Part shown: positions 21,045 to 29,076 of the stretch, piece after piece
Numbering within the stretch: the first letter of the stretch is position 1
Layout: every line of letters starts with the position of its first letter
Assembly: GCA_001898835.1 (NCBI GenBank)
Contig: MKVM01000005.1
Coordinates: forward strand, 682,001 to 746,000
Source of the DNA: Micrococcales bacterium 72-143
Lineage (GTDB): Bacteria > Actinomycetota > Actinomycetes > Actinomycetales > Microbacteriaceae
Length of the DNA stretch: 64,000 nt
Direction of reading: 5' to 3'
Notes under the pieces: generated by a model
What the model was told of the DNA's origin: nothing
Database searches by the model: none
Seen by the model: the letters and a program-made list of their open reading frames with translations, nothing else
Position numbers and translations under genes: made by a program

Positions 21045-21084
21045 GGTGGTTTCGATACGCCGCTCCGCGGCTACTCAACCAGCG
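21045..21084. repeat. Intergenic palindromic motif (GGTTTCGATACGCCGC type)
   Basis: Centre GCCGC-TCC-GCGGC (21059-21071) flanked by GGTTTCGATAC and TACTCAACC. I recall similar sequences as frequent intergenic repeats of Microbacteriaceae; only one good copy is in this window. A degenerate half copy (CCGCGGCCGCTCAACC) follows and runs into the stop codon of the next gene. Confidence 0.45.
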
Positions 21085-21105
21085 GGGCTCGGCGTCCGCG
21101 GCCGC

Positions 21106-22149
21106 TCAACCCGCGGAGACCGACATCCGCGGGATCTCGAGCCACAGCTCGACCTCGTCGTCGGGCTCGCCGCCGAGCAGCGTCACCGCCTCGTCGTCCA
21201 CGCTGCGCAGCCCCACCACCGTGACCGCGACCTCCGACCCGCCCGGCACCGTCCGCGCGATCACGCGATCGGCGGTCGTCTCGCGCAGGGCGAGGGCGAG
21301 ACGACCGAGCACCCGGTCGAGCTCGGCATCCGACAGCTCGTCGATGCCGCCCTCGTCGAGCAGCGTGACGATCGTGCCCCGGCGGCGGGCGAGCATGACC
21401 TGCTCGCGCACCGCGTCGTTCAGCAGCTTGCGGCCCCGGATCTCGTCGCGGATCGCCGCCTCCAGGTGCAGGCACTCCGCCCGCTGGGAGACGGTGAGCT
21501 CGCCCCCCGAGGAGCGGATGGTGCGCAGCATCGGCAGCGCCATCACACTCGTCTGCCCGAGCCGGAACTGCCTCTCGTTGAGGTGCGCCTCCTGTGCGGC
21601 CTGCCACTCGGTCGCCTCGCGCTCCGCGTGGGCGAAGCGCTCGGAGTCCCGCGAGGCCTTCGCGAGGGTGTTGGTGAGGATGTGGGCGACCCCCACCCAC
21701 GACGCCGACCCGATGACGCCGATCGTGCCGAGGGCTCCGGGCCCCGCCCAGAACAGCGTCTGCACGACGAGGAAGATGATCCCCGCCCACGCGAAGCCCG
21801 GCCGCAGGCGCACGGCCGTGATCGTCATGAGCGTGCCGATCGCCGCCACGTACCAGGTGGCGTACCCGTTGCCCCCCGGCCGTGTCGGGTCGAGCACCGC
21901 CGTGATGAGCGGCGGCAGGGCCACCGCGACGCCGAGCGAGAACGACGCGAGCCAGACCGGCAACCGAGTTTCCCGGGTCGGCCAGAGGGACGCCGCCGTC
22001 ACGATCGCATACAGGATCATGCCCGCGACGACCGCGCCCGGGATGCTCGCGTAGCCCATCGTGAGCGAATACCCGGCGAGCACGAGGTGGTAGCCCGAGA
22101 AGACCGCTGCGAGGGCCACGATGAGCCCGCGGGGCACGCCGATCGTCAT
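21106..22149 (-). CDS. Membrane sensor-like protein, degenerate histidine kinase partner
   Basis: 347 residues. About five to six membrane helices (residues 1-170) are followed by a helical stretch and a C-terminal region laid out like a sensor kinase, but without a phospho-accepting His motif and without recognisable N and G boxes of the ATPase. The start overlaps the stop of the true kinase gene (ATGA), so the two proteins are made together. Probably a partner that binds a signal or modulates the kinase (inference). Family not recognised. Confidence 0.7.
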   Translation of the reverse strand: MTIGVPRGLIVALAAVFSGYHLVLAGYSLTMGYASIPGAVVAGMILYAIVTAASLWPTRETRLPVWLASFSLGVAVALPPLITAVLDPTRPGGNGYATWYVAAIGTLMTITAVRLRPGFAWAGIIFLVVQTLFWAGPGALGTIGVIGSASWVGVAHILTNTLAKASRDSERFAHAEREATEWQAAQEAHLNERQFRLGQTSVMALPMLRTIRSSGGELTVSQRAECLHLEAAIRDEIRGRKLLNDAVREQVMLARRRGTIVTLLDEGGIDELSDAELDRVLGRLALALRETTADRVIARTVPGGSEVAVTVVGLRSVDDEAVTLLGGEPDDEVELWLEIPRMSVSAG

Positions 22150-23381
22150 CGTGCCGCCTCCCGCCTCGCCGGCCAGTGCAGGGACACGACCGTGCCGGCG
22201 CCGGGCGCCGTGTCGATGACCGCGATCCCGCCCACGCTCGCGACGCGCTCGAGGATCGACACGCGCACGCCGAGACGCTCGGTCGGCACGGCGTCCGGGT
22301 CGAAGCCCGCACCCCGGTCGCCGACCTCGATCACGAGGTCGTCGGCGCCGCCGCGGATCTCCGCCCAGCGCTCGGCGCCCGCACCCGCGTGCTGCAGGCT
22401 GTTGACCATCGCCTGCACCGCGGCGGAGTACATCGCCTCCGCGACCGCGACCGGGACGCGGCCGAAGCGCACGGCATCCGAGTCCACGTACACGGGCTCC
22501 GAGAGGGCGGCCGCCGCGTCCGCGACGCGGTTAGCGAGGGCGGCCACCGACACCTCGGCGTCGCTCTGGGGCGCTTCCGAGACCGCGTCCCGGAGGTGGC
22601 CGATCGCGTTGCCGGCCATGAGCGCCGCGAGCTCCTTCGCCTCCGCCGTCTCCGCCCGCGCGGCCGACAGCAGCGTCGTCAGCACGCTGTCGTGCACGAT
22701 CGCGTCCACCTGCACGCGCTCCGCCTCGATCGCGTGCTGGCGCACCGCGTGACCGTAGCGGCGGAGCGCGGTCGCCTGCGCCCGGTCGACGGAGGATGCC
22801 GCGTTCCGCAGGATCGCCGTGATGATCGTGATCGCGCCACCGAGGATGATCGCGTAGACCGCGTCGAGCACCGACTGGGTGATCGTGACCCCGCCGCCGG
22901 CCGGCGTGACCCGGATGACGCCGTAGATGACCGGCGCGAGCACGACGTACACCGTCGCCAGCCGGATGCCGAGGCCGACGGTCGCCATCGCCGTCGCGAT
23001 GGTCAGCGTGTAGTACAGCCAGTAGCTCTCGGGGTTCGGCGCCTTCGCGGGATCGAGCACCGCGAACGGCCAACTCACGAGCGCGACGAGGTAGACGATC
23101 GCGAACGTCACATGGCCGACCCGCAGACCGCGCCCGATCGCCGACACGACCACCGTCAGCAGCAGGCTCGCGACGAGCGACCCCACGAGCACGACCGACC
23201 ATGCCGGGTTCATGTTGGGCAGCTGGTCGATCATCGCCGGAACCGACTGCAGCATGAACGCGACGCCGAAGCCGGCGGCCGTGCGGGCGATCGCGGTCGT
23301 GACCCGCACGAGGCTCAGCGGGTTGCGGACGGCGCGCCCGCGGGGGATCGCCGCGACCGACGCGGCGGCGGCGTCAGCCAT
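22146..23381 (-). CDS. Sensor histidine kinase (LiaS/DesK-like)
   Basis: 411 residues from the ATG at 23381, which overlaps the response regulator stop by 8 bases; a longer frame upstream is spurious. About six membrane helices (residues 35-195) precede the dimerisation helix with the phospho-accepting His230 in VDAIVHDSV, the HPK7-type HD motif. The ATPase domain has VGDRGAGFDPDAVP and GVRVSILERV. It should phosphorylate the regulator encoded immediately upstream; the signal is unknown. Confidence 0.88.
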   Translation of the reverse strand: MADAAAASVAAIPRGRAVRNPLSLVRVTTAIARTAAGFGVAFMLQSVPAMIDQLPNMNPAWSVVLVGSLVASLLLTVVVSAIGRGLRVGHVTFAIVYLVALVSWPFAVLDPAKAPNPESYWLYYTLTIATAMATVGLGIRLATVYVVLAPVIYGVIRVTPAGGGVTITQSVLDAVYAIILGGAITIITAILRNAASSVDRAQATALRRYGHAVRQHAIEAERVQVDAIVHDSVLTTLLSAARAETAEAKELAALMAGNAIGHLRDAVSEAPQSDAEVSVAALANRVADAAAALSEPVYVDSDAVRFGRVPVAVAEAMYSAAVQAMVNSLQHAGAGAERWAEIRGGADDLVIEVGDRGAGFDPDAVPTERLGVRVSILERVASVGGIAVIDTAPGAGTVVSLHWPARREAAR

Positions 23382-24069
23382 CGGTGTCGGAGTCGAGGCC
23401 GGGCAGGATGCCGTCCTCGACCGCCCGACGCAGGAGGTCGACCTTGGTCGGGGCGGGCCGTCCCACCTCGACGTACTTGGCACGGATCCGGTCGAGGTAC
23501 TCGCGCGCGGTCGAGTACCCGATGCCGAGCTGCTCGGCGGCGAGCTTGAGCGGCAGCCCCGACGCGTAGAGGTGCAGGATCTCGCGCTCGCGTCGCCCCA
23601 GCTCCGCCTTCGCGAAGTCGCGGTCGGCGTCGATCGCGGTGGCCCACTCCAGGTTGTTGAGCACCTCGCCGCGGGCGACCGTCGCCGCCGCCGTCACGAC
23701 CGTGCGCATCGACGCGGACTTCGGGATGACACCCGCGGCACCCGCCGCGAGCGCCTCGCGCACCAGGTCGACACGGTCCGCGATCGAGTGGACGAGCACG
23801 GGAGCGCCGATCGCCTGCACGCTCTTGACGTTCTGGGTGACGCTCGAGCCGTCACCCAGCGAGAGGTCGAGCACGACGACGTCCACCTCGCGGCCGGCGA
23901 GGCCCGCGATCAGCTCCGGGACGCTCGAGGCCGCGAGCGCGAAATCGTGACCCGCCTCGACGAAGGCGGCCTTGAGGCCGACACGCACCGACTCGTGGTC
24001 GTCCACGACCGCCACGCGCGCCGGGCGCGTCTGGACATCCGGTTCCGGTCGATCCACCACGGTGCTCAT
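23374..24069 (-). CDS. Response regulator, NarL/LuxR type
   Basis: 231 residues. Receiver domain with the acidic pair in VVDDHESVR, phosphorylation site Asp68 (VVVLDLSLGDG) and Lys in VIPKSAS; C-terminal LuxR-type helix-turn-helix starting LGRREREILHLYASG. First gene of a three-gene minus-strand operon regulator-kinase-degenerate sensor. Ribosome site GGAGA 5 bases before the ATG. The target genes are not evident here. Confidence 0.93.
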   Translation of the reverse strand: MSTVVDRPEPDVQTRPARVAVVDDHESVRVGLKAAFVEAGHDFALAASSVPELIAGLAGREVDVVVLDLSLGDGSSVTQNVKSVQAIGAPVLVHSIADRVDLVREALAAGAAGVIPKSASMRTVVTAAATVARGEVLNNLEWATAIDADRDFAKAELGRREREILHLYASGLPLKLAAEQLGIGYSTAREYLDRIRAKYVEVGRPAPTKVDLLRRAVEDGILPGLDSDTDG

Positions 24070-24154
24070 GCTGTCTCCAGATCGGGTACGGCCATCGGCC
24101 GCGGCTCATCGTATCGCGCGATCACCGCGCCGGGGTGGAACGGGTTGTCTGCCA

Positions 24155-25384
24155 TCATGCCCGGGTGAACGCGCCCACGGCTTCGACGTGGTGGGTGCTC
24201 GGGAAAAGGTCGAAGGCGCGAAGGTCCGCGAGCGCGTAGCCGAGCTCGGCCAGCAGTCCCGCGTCGCGCGCGAAGGCCACCGGATCGCACGCCACGTACA
24301 CGAGCTGGGCTGGGGCGACCGCGGCGAGCGCGGAGAGCACCTCGCGGCCGGCACCCGACCGCGGAGGGTCGAGCACGACCGTCGCGGCGGCGAGCCGGGC
24401 GCGCTCGGCCGCGGAGGCGTCCGCGAGGGTGCGCACCCAGCGCTCGACGCGCGCCGTCACCGCCTGCGCGCCGATCCACTCGGCGAGGTTCTCCTGCGCG
24501 TGCTCGGTGGCGCGCTCGTCGGACTCCACCGAGGTGATGCGCAGGGCCGAGCCGAACCGGTCGCCGAGGGCCGCGGCCAGCAGGCCGACACCGCCGTAGA
24601 GGTCGAGGTTCGCAGCGCGCGGGTCGAACAGCGACTCGTCCACCGCGTCCTGCACGGCGCGCGTGAGGGTGAGGGGCGCCGCCGCGTGCACCTGCCAGAA
24701 GCCACCGTCGTCGACGCGGAACTCCCGCTCGCCGACCCGCTCCCGGATGACGCTGGGCGCCTGGGCGCCGAGGATGAGCCGCGCGCCGCCGACGCTCGGC
24801 GCGATCACCTCGACCGTGCCGCCGGCGTGCTCCGGCATCCGCTCGCCGAGGGGAGCGGTCTCGCGGAGCTCGGCCGTGCCGAGGGGCAGCCCGGCGACCG
24901 GCACGACGCGATGCGAGCGGGCGGCGTAGGGGCCGACGGTGCCGTCGGAGGCGACGTGCAGGCGCTCGCGGGTGCGCCATCCGCCCCCATCCGCGGGCCC
25001 GTCGACCGTCTCCACCTCGACCTCGCGCTCGATGCGCGCCATGCGCTGCAGGGCGTCCGAGAGCACATGGGCCTTGAGGGCGCGCTGGTGGGCGGGGACG
25101 ATGTGGCCGAAGTCGGCGCCGCCCGGGCGATCGGCGGGGTCGCGCGAGACGTCCGCCTCGGGCCACAGGTGGGGGCGGCGGTGCGGGCTCGGCTCGAGCA
25201 CCTCGACCGTGTCCGCCCACCAGAAGCGGGGCTTCCGGTCGTCGGAGATGCGGGCGCGCACCCGCTCGCCCGGGATCGCGTCCGCGACGAAGATCACGCG
25301 CCCGTCGAGCCGCGCCACCCCGTAGCCGCCGTGGGCGATGCCTGTAGCCTCGACCTCGACCTCGCGGCCCTGCATGTCACCCAT
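24155..25384 (-). CDS. Class I SAM-dependent RNA m5U methyltransferase (TRAM-RumA family)
   Basis: 409 residues from ATG 25384; a second ATG 9 bases later (25375) is possible. N-terminal TRAM domain (EVEATGIAHGGYGVARLDGRVIFV) for RNA binding, then a RumA/RlmD-like methyltransferase with LDLYGGVGLLAAAL (SAM site), VVLDPPRSGAGREVL and the catalytic Cys in YVACDP. The four cysteines that bind an iron-sulfur cluster in RlmD are replaced (region PEADVSRDPADRPGGADFGHI), so this is a cluster-free member. Target U in 23S rRNA or tRNA not determined. Confidence 0.9.
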   Translation of the reverse strand: MGDMQGREVEVEATGIAHGGYGVARLDGRVIFVADAIPGERVRARISDDRKPRFWWADTVEVLEPSPHRRPHLWPEADVSRDPADRPGGADFGHIVPAHQRALKAHVLSDALQRMARIEREVEVETVDGPADGGGWRTRERLHVASDGTVGPYAARSHRVVPVAGLPLGTAELRETAPLGERMPEHAGGTVEVIAPSVGGARLILGAQAPSVIRERVGEREFRVDDGGFWQVHAAAPLTLTRAVQDAVDESLFDPRAANLDLYGGVGLLAAALGDRFGSALRITSVESDERATEHAQENLAEWIGAQAVTARVERWVRTLADASAAERARLAAATVVLDPPRSGAGREVLSALAAVAPAQLVYVACDPVAFARDAGLLAELGYALADLRAFDLFPSTHHVEAVGAFTRA

Positions 25385-25391
25385 TCTTACG

Positions 25392-25397
25392 AGCATA
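25392..25397 (-). promoter_or_regulatory. -10 box of leaderless RNA methyltransferase gene
   Basis: TATGCT on the minus strand, 7 bases before the ATG at 25384. This spacing is why the longer of the two start choices was preferred. Confidence 0.45.
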
Positions 25398-25405
25398 GGA
25401 GTCCC

Positions 25406-26032
25406 GTGCGGCTGTACCTGGCATCCACCTCCCCCGCCCGCCTCGCCACCCTGCGCGCGGTCGGCATCGAGCCCGTCGCGGTCCCCTCGCACGTCGACGA
25501 GGATGCGGTGGCCGCCGCCGCGGGACCGCAGGACCCCGACGCCTACGTCACGCTCCTCGCGCGGGCCAAGGCGGAGGCCGTCGCCGAGCGGCTCGTCGAC
25601 GAGGGCGGACTCGACGGGCTCGTGCTCGGCGGCGACTCCGCGTTCGAGGTCGGCGGGGTCGTGCACGGCAAGCCGCACCTGCCGGAGACGGCTCGCGCGC
25701 GCTGGCACGCGCAGCGCGGCGCCTCGGGCGTGCTGCACTCGGGGCACTGGCTCATCGACGCGCGCGGCGGGCTGCTCGGTCGCGCCGTCGGCGGTGCGAC
25801 CTCGGCCGTCGTGCACTTCGCCGCGGACATCACCGACGGGGAGATCGACGCCTACATCGCCACGGGCGAGCCGCTCGAGGTCGCGGGCGCCTTCACGATC
25901 GACTCGAAGGGCGCAGGGTTCATCGACCGGATCGAGGGCGACCCGCACACCGTCGTCGGCCTCAGCGTGCCCTACCTCCGCACCCTCGTGCGCTCGCTCG
26001 GCGTCGAGTGGACGGAGCTCTGGAACCGGTGA
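25406..26032 (+). CDS. maf: Maf-like nucleotide pyrophosphatase
   Basis: 208 residues, GTG start with AGGAG 5 bases before. Maf proteins hydrolyse non-canonical or canonical NTPs to NMP and pyrophosphate as house-cleaning enzymes. LASTSPARLATL at the N-terminus corresponds to the LASxSPRR motif, GGDSAFEVGGVVHGKP to the catalytic Asp motif, and GAFTIDSKGAGFIDRIEGDPHTVVGLSV to the C-terminal signature. The second Arg of the SPRR motif is replaced (SPAR). Diverges from the methyltransferase gene across 21 bases. Confidence 0.9.
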   Translation: MRLYLASTSPARLATLRAVGIEPVAVPSHVDEDAVAAAAGPQDPDAYVTLLARAKAEAVAERLVDEGGLDGLVLGGDSAFEVGGVVHGKPHLPETARARWHAQRGASGVLHSGHWLIDARGGLLGRAVGGATSAVVHFAADITDGEIDAYIATGEPLEVAGAFTIDSKGAGFIDRIEGDPHTVVGLSVPYLRTLVRSLGVEWTELWNR

Positions 26033-26142
26033 GCGCCCGCCCGCCCCGGGTCGCCCCGATGCATCGAGGCGTTGTAGCCCTGACGCAAGCCATCCCGGCG
26101 GGTTTGTGCACCCCCGACAACGGCACCCGCCGCAACCACCCC

Positions 26143-26148
26143 TAGGCT
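26143..26148 (+). promoter_or_regulatory. -10 box of accBC
   Basis: TAGGCT 9 bases before the AccBC ATG, so the leader is at most a few bases. Upstream, arms GGCGGGT (26097-26103) and ACCCGCC (26125-26131) could form an operator or hairpin. Confidence 0.45.
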
Positions 26149-26157
26149 GGGGACACT

Positions 26158-27915
26158 ATGCCTCGCATCTCGAAGGTCCTGATCGCGAATCGGGGGGAGA
26201 TCGCGGTACGCGTGATCCGCGCCGCCCGCGACGCAGGCATCGCATCCGTCGCCGTCTACGCCGACCAGGACCGCGGTGCGCGGCACGTGGTCCTGGCCGA
26301 CGAGGCCTACGCCCTCGACGGCACGACATCCGCCTCCACCTACCTCGTCATCGACAAGCTGCTGTCGATCGCGCGCCGCTCGGGCGCGGACGCCGTGCAC
26401 CCGGGCTACGGCTTCCTCGCCGAGAACGCCGACTTCGCGCGCGCCGTGATCGACGCAGGCCTCACCTGGATCGGCCCCTCCCCGGATGCCATCGAGCGCC
26501 TCGGCGACAAGGTCTCCGCCCGGCACGTGGCCGAGAAGGTCGGCGCGCCGCTCGCCCCCGGAACCCTCAACCCCGTCGCGGGCGCGGACGAGGTGCTCGC
26601 CTTCGTCGACGAGTACGGCCTCCCCGTCGCAATCAAGGCCGCGTTCGGCGGCGGCGGCCGCGGCCTCAAGGTCGCCCGCACGCGCGAGGAGGTGCCCGAG
26701 CTGTTCGACTCGGCCACCCGCGAGGCGGTTGCGGCGTTCGGCCGCGGCGAGTGCTTCGTCGAGAAGTACCTCGACAAGCCGCGCCACGTCGAGACGCAGT
26801 GCCTCGCCGACGCGGAGGGCAACGTCGTCGTCGTCTCCACGCGCGACTGCTCGCTGCAGCGCCGCCACCAGAAGCTCGTCGAGGAGGCGCCGGCGCCGTT
26901 CCTCACGGACGCCCAGCGCGAGCTGCTCTACAGCTCCTCGAAGGCGATCCTCAAGGAGGTCGGCTACGTCGGCGCCGGCACCTGCGAGTTCCTCATCGGG
27001 CTCGACGGCACCGTCTCCTTCCTCGAGGTCAACACGCGCCTCCAGGTCGAGCACCCGGTCTCGGAGGAGGTCACCGGGATCGACCTCGTGCGCGAGCAGT
27101 TCCGCATCGCCGAGGGCGGCGTCCTGGACTACCCGGACCCCGAGACGCACGGGCACTCGATCGAGTTCCGCATCAACGGCGAGGACCCGGGCCGCAACTT
27201 CCTGCCGACGCCCGGGCCCGTCCAGGCGATCCGCTACCCGGGCGGCCCCGGGGTGCGCATCGACTCGGGCGTCACCACCGGGGACGTCGTGTCTGGTGCT
27301 TTCGACTCGCTGCTCGCGAAGCTCATCGTGACCGGCTCCTCCCGCGAGGACGCGCTCGAGCGGTCCCGCCGCGCGCTCGACGAGTTCGAGGTCGCGGGGC
27401 TGCCCACCGTCATCCCGTTCCACCGCGCGGTCGTGCGGGACCCGGCGTTCACCGCCGAGGACGGGCGCTTCGGCGTCTACACCCGCTGGATCGAGACCGA
27501 GTTCGCGGCCGAGCTCGAGCCGTGGGGCGGGGTGCTCGCGGAGGCCGCCGCGCCCGAGAAGCGCCACGCGGTCGTCGTCGAGGTGGAGGGCAAGCGCGTC
27601 GCGGTGTCGCTGCCGACGACCCTGCTGCCGTCTGCGACGGTGTCCGCCGCCCCGCCGCCCCGCCGCCGCGGCGGCTCGGGCGCCGTGTCGACCGCGACGG
27701 GCGATGCCGTCAAGGCGCCCATGCAGGCGACGGTCGTCAAGCTCGCGGTCGCCGAGGGCGACAAGGTCGTGAAGGGCGACCTCGTCGTCGTGCTCGAGGC
27801 CATGAAGATGGAGCAGCCGCTCACCGCCCACAAGGACGGCACGATCGGCAAGATCGACGCATCCGTCGGCGCCACCGTCTCCTCCGGCCACCTCCTCCTC
27901 ACGATCACCGACTGA
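26158..27915 (+). CDS. accA3: Acyl-CoA carboxylase, alpha subunit (biotin carboxylase + BCCP)
   Basis: 585 residues. Biotin carboxylase ATP-grasp domain (residues 1-450: [51 protein letters not shown]) followed by a Pro/Arg-rich linker and a C-terminal biotinyl domain whose EAMKM carries the biotin on Lys550. Carboxylates its own biotin with bicarbonate and ATP, then serves AccD. Typical AccA3-type fused alpha chain of actinobacteria. Single gene; AccD-AccE and birA lie 6-9 kb upstream. Confidence 0.95.
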   Translation: MPRISKVLIANRGEIAVRVIRAARDAGIASVAVYADQDRGARHVVLADEAYALDGTTSASTYLVIDKLLSIARRSGADAVHPGYGFLAENADFARAVIDAGLTWIGPSPDAIERLGDKVSARHVAEKVGAPLAPGTLNPVAGADEVLAFVDEYGLPVAIKAAFGGGGRGLKVARTREEVPELFDSATREAVAAFGRGECFVEKYLDKPRHVETQCLADAEGNVVVVSTRDCSLQRRHQKLVEEAPAPFLTDAQRELLYSSSKAILKEVGYVGAGTCEFLIGLDGTVSFLEVNTRLQVEHPVSEEVTGIDLVREQFRIAEGGVLDYPDPETHGHSIEFRINGEDPGRNFLPTPGPVQAIRYPGGPGVRIDSGVTTGDVVSGAFDSLLAKLIVTGSSREDALERSRRALDEFEVAGLPTVIPFHRAVVRDPAFTAEDGRFGVYTRWIETEFAAELEPWGGVLAEAAAPEKRHAVVVEVEGKRVAVSLPTTLLPSATVSAAPPPRRRGGSGAVSTATGDAVKAPMQATVVKLAVAEGDKVVKGDLVVVLEAMKMEQPLTAHKDGTIGKIDASVGATVSSGHLLLTITD

Positions 27916-27937
27916 CCCGGCCGCCCCCTTCATCCCG

Positions 27938-28005
27938 CGAGCGCTACCGAAACCGGCGATCGCTGCTCCCCCGGCGACCGCGCTCGCCGGTCTCGGTAGC
28001 GCTCG
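27938..28005. repeat. 68-base palindromic repeat, copy 1
   Basis: Arms of 22 bases (27938-27959 and 27984-28005, starting CGAGCGCTACCG) with one mismatch around a 24-base loop. It differs from copy 2 (28991-29058) at 3 of 68 positions. It sits between the convergent accBC and AbiEi/nuclease-like genes, where it could act as a terminator for both strands. Confidence 0.85.
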
Positions 28006-28008
28006 GGG

Positions 28009-28950
28009 TCAGCGGATGCCGTAGCTGCGCAATAGACGACCGAGACGCGGCGGGGACGCCGCGATCGCCGCATCCCAGCGGGCGATCGCCCGGACGCCGG
28101 GTTGGCGACGGAGGCGGACCTCGCGCCACTTCTCGTCGAGGAGCACCTGCTCGAGCGTCCGTCCCGCACGATAGCGCTCGTCGAGGTACTTGACCTTGCC
28201 GTCGAACTCGCCGATCACGCCGAACCGCGGCCACCAGAAGTCGACCGCGAGGACGCCCTGCTCGTCGTGGAACTCCTGCTGAAGCAGCGCCGCGGGCAGC
28301 CCCGCCTCATGGATCGACACGCGACTGAGCGACTCCATCGGCGAGCCGGCCTCGGCGGCGGCGAAGTCGACGACGTCGCGAGCGCGTTTCACCCCGCGCG
28401 ATCCGGGCGGTGGAAGCTCACCGACAAACGCGGAACGTGGGACGCCCCGGGCGAGGACGGCATCCGCGACCATCACCGCCTCGGCGAATCGCGAAGTGCG
28501 GGCGACGTCGATCGCCGTCCGCTCCAGGAGCGTGACCTCGAGACCGTCGATCTCGGCCGTCTTCTCCGGGATGTCGAGGCAGTGCCGTACGAGTCGATCG
28601 TCCGAACGTCCGCCGTTCGCGCGATGCGCGACGACATGCACGTCGGCGGGCGGCTCCCCGAGGAGCGGAAGCCCCCACAGCACGGCCGCGGTGCGGTGGG
28701 ACATCACGAGCCTCCTGCCCCGCAGGAGGGTCACCGCACGGGCGAGCGTGCGGTGCCGCTCGCGGGGGTTCTCCGCCTCCCACAGCCGCGCCGGATAGTA
28801 GACGCCTTGCACGAGCCGCAGGAGCGCGCCGTCGCGAACGAGCCCGCGGATGCGCTCGTAGTCGCCCGCCGCATCCTCCCGCACCAGCGTGAAGGCGTCG
28901 CGCCAGGGTGCGGTGATGGTGATCTCGTCCACGCCGCCACCCTGCCGCAC
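28009..28950 (-). CDS. AbiEi-like HTH / DUF559-type nuclease-fold protein
   Basis: 313 residues from the GTG at 28950; a GTG at 28932 is an alternative start. Residues 1-180 resemble the winged-helix antitoxin-like region of AbiEi/type IV antitoxin proteins (LVRDGALLRLVQGVYYP...MSHRTAAVLWGLPL). Residues 200-313 have a Vsr/DUF559 PD-(D/E)XK outline: E of AGSPMESLSR, D of LAVDFWWP, then IGEFDGKVKY, and a final LRRQPGVRAIARW. No AbiEii toxin gene is adjacent, so it is an orphan. Flanked by two copies of the same palindrome. Function unknown. Confidence 0.75.
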   Translation of the reverse strand: MRQGGGVDEITITAPWRDAFTLVREDAAGDYERIRGLVRDGALLRLVQGVYYPARLWEAENPRERHRTLARAVTLLRGRRLVMSHRTAAVLWGLPLLGEPPADVHVVAHRANGGRSDDRLVRHCLDIPEKTAEIDGLEVTLLERTAIDVARTSRFAEAVMVADAVLARGVPRSAFVGELPPPGSRGVKRARDVVDFAAAEAGSPMESLSRVSIHEAGLPAALLQQEFHDEQGVLAVDFWWPRFGVIGEFDGKVKYLDERYRAGRTLEQVLLDEKWREVRLRRQPGVRAIARWDAAIAASPPRLGRLLRSYGIR

Positions 28951-28990
28951 AGCAGCGCAAAACGTCCGCCCTCATCCACACCCGCTCCCG

Positions 28991-29058
28991 CGAGCGCTAC
29001 CGAAACCGGCGACCGCTGCTCCCACGGCGACCGCGCTCGCCGGTTTCGGTAGCGCTCG
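28991..29058. repeat. 68-base palindromic repeat, copy 2
   Basis: Perfect 22-base arms (28991-29012 and 29037-29058) around a 24-base loop, 65 of 68 bases identical to copy 1. It lies between the start of the AbiEi/nuclease-like gene and the stop of the LpdA-like gene, so it is in the 5' region of one and the 3' region of the other. Confidence 0.85.
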
Positions 29059-29076
29059 CGGGATGGGGCGGGCGGG

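Noticed and set aside
20676-21105. tRNA, 6C RNA or other known RNA in the gap
   Set aside because: No cloverleaf, CCA end or paired C-rich loops could be found; only a generic small-RNA candidate is supported.
28009-28950. Complete AbiE toxin-antitoxin system
   Set aside because: No AbiEii nucleotidyltransferase gene on either side; neighbours are housekeeping genes.
27938-29058. Insertion sequence with terminal inverted repeats
   Set aside because: No transposase in the enclosed gene and no target-site duplication could be made out; kept only as a gene flanked by palindromes.
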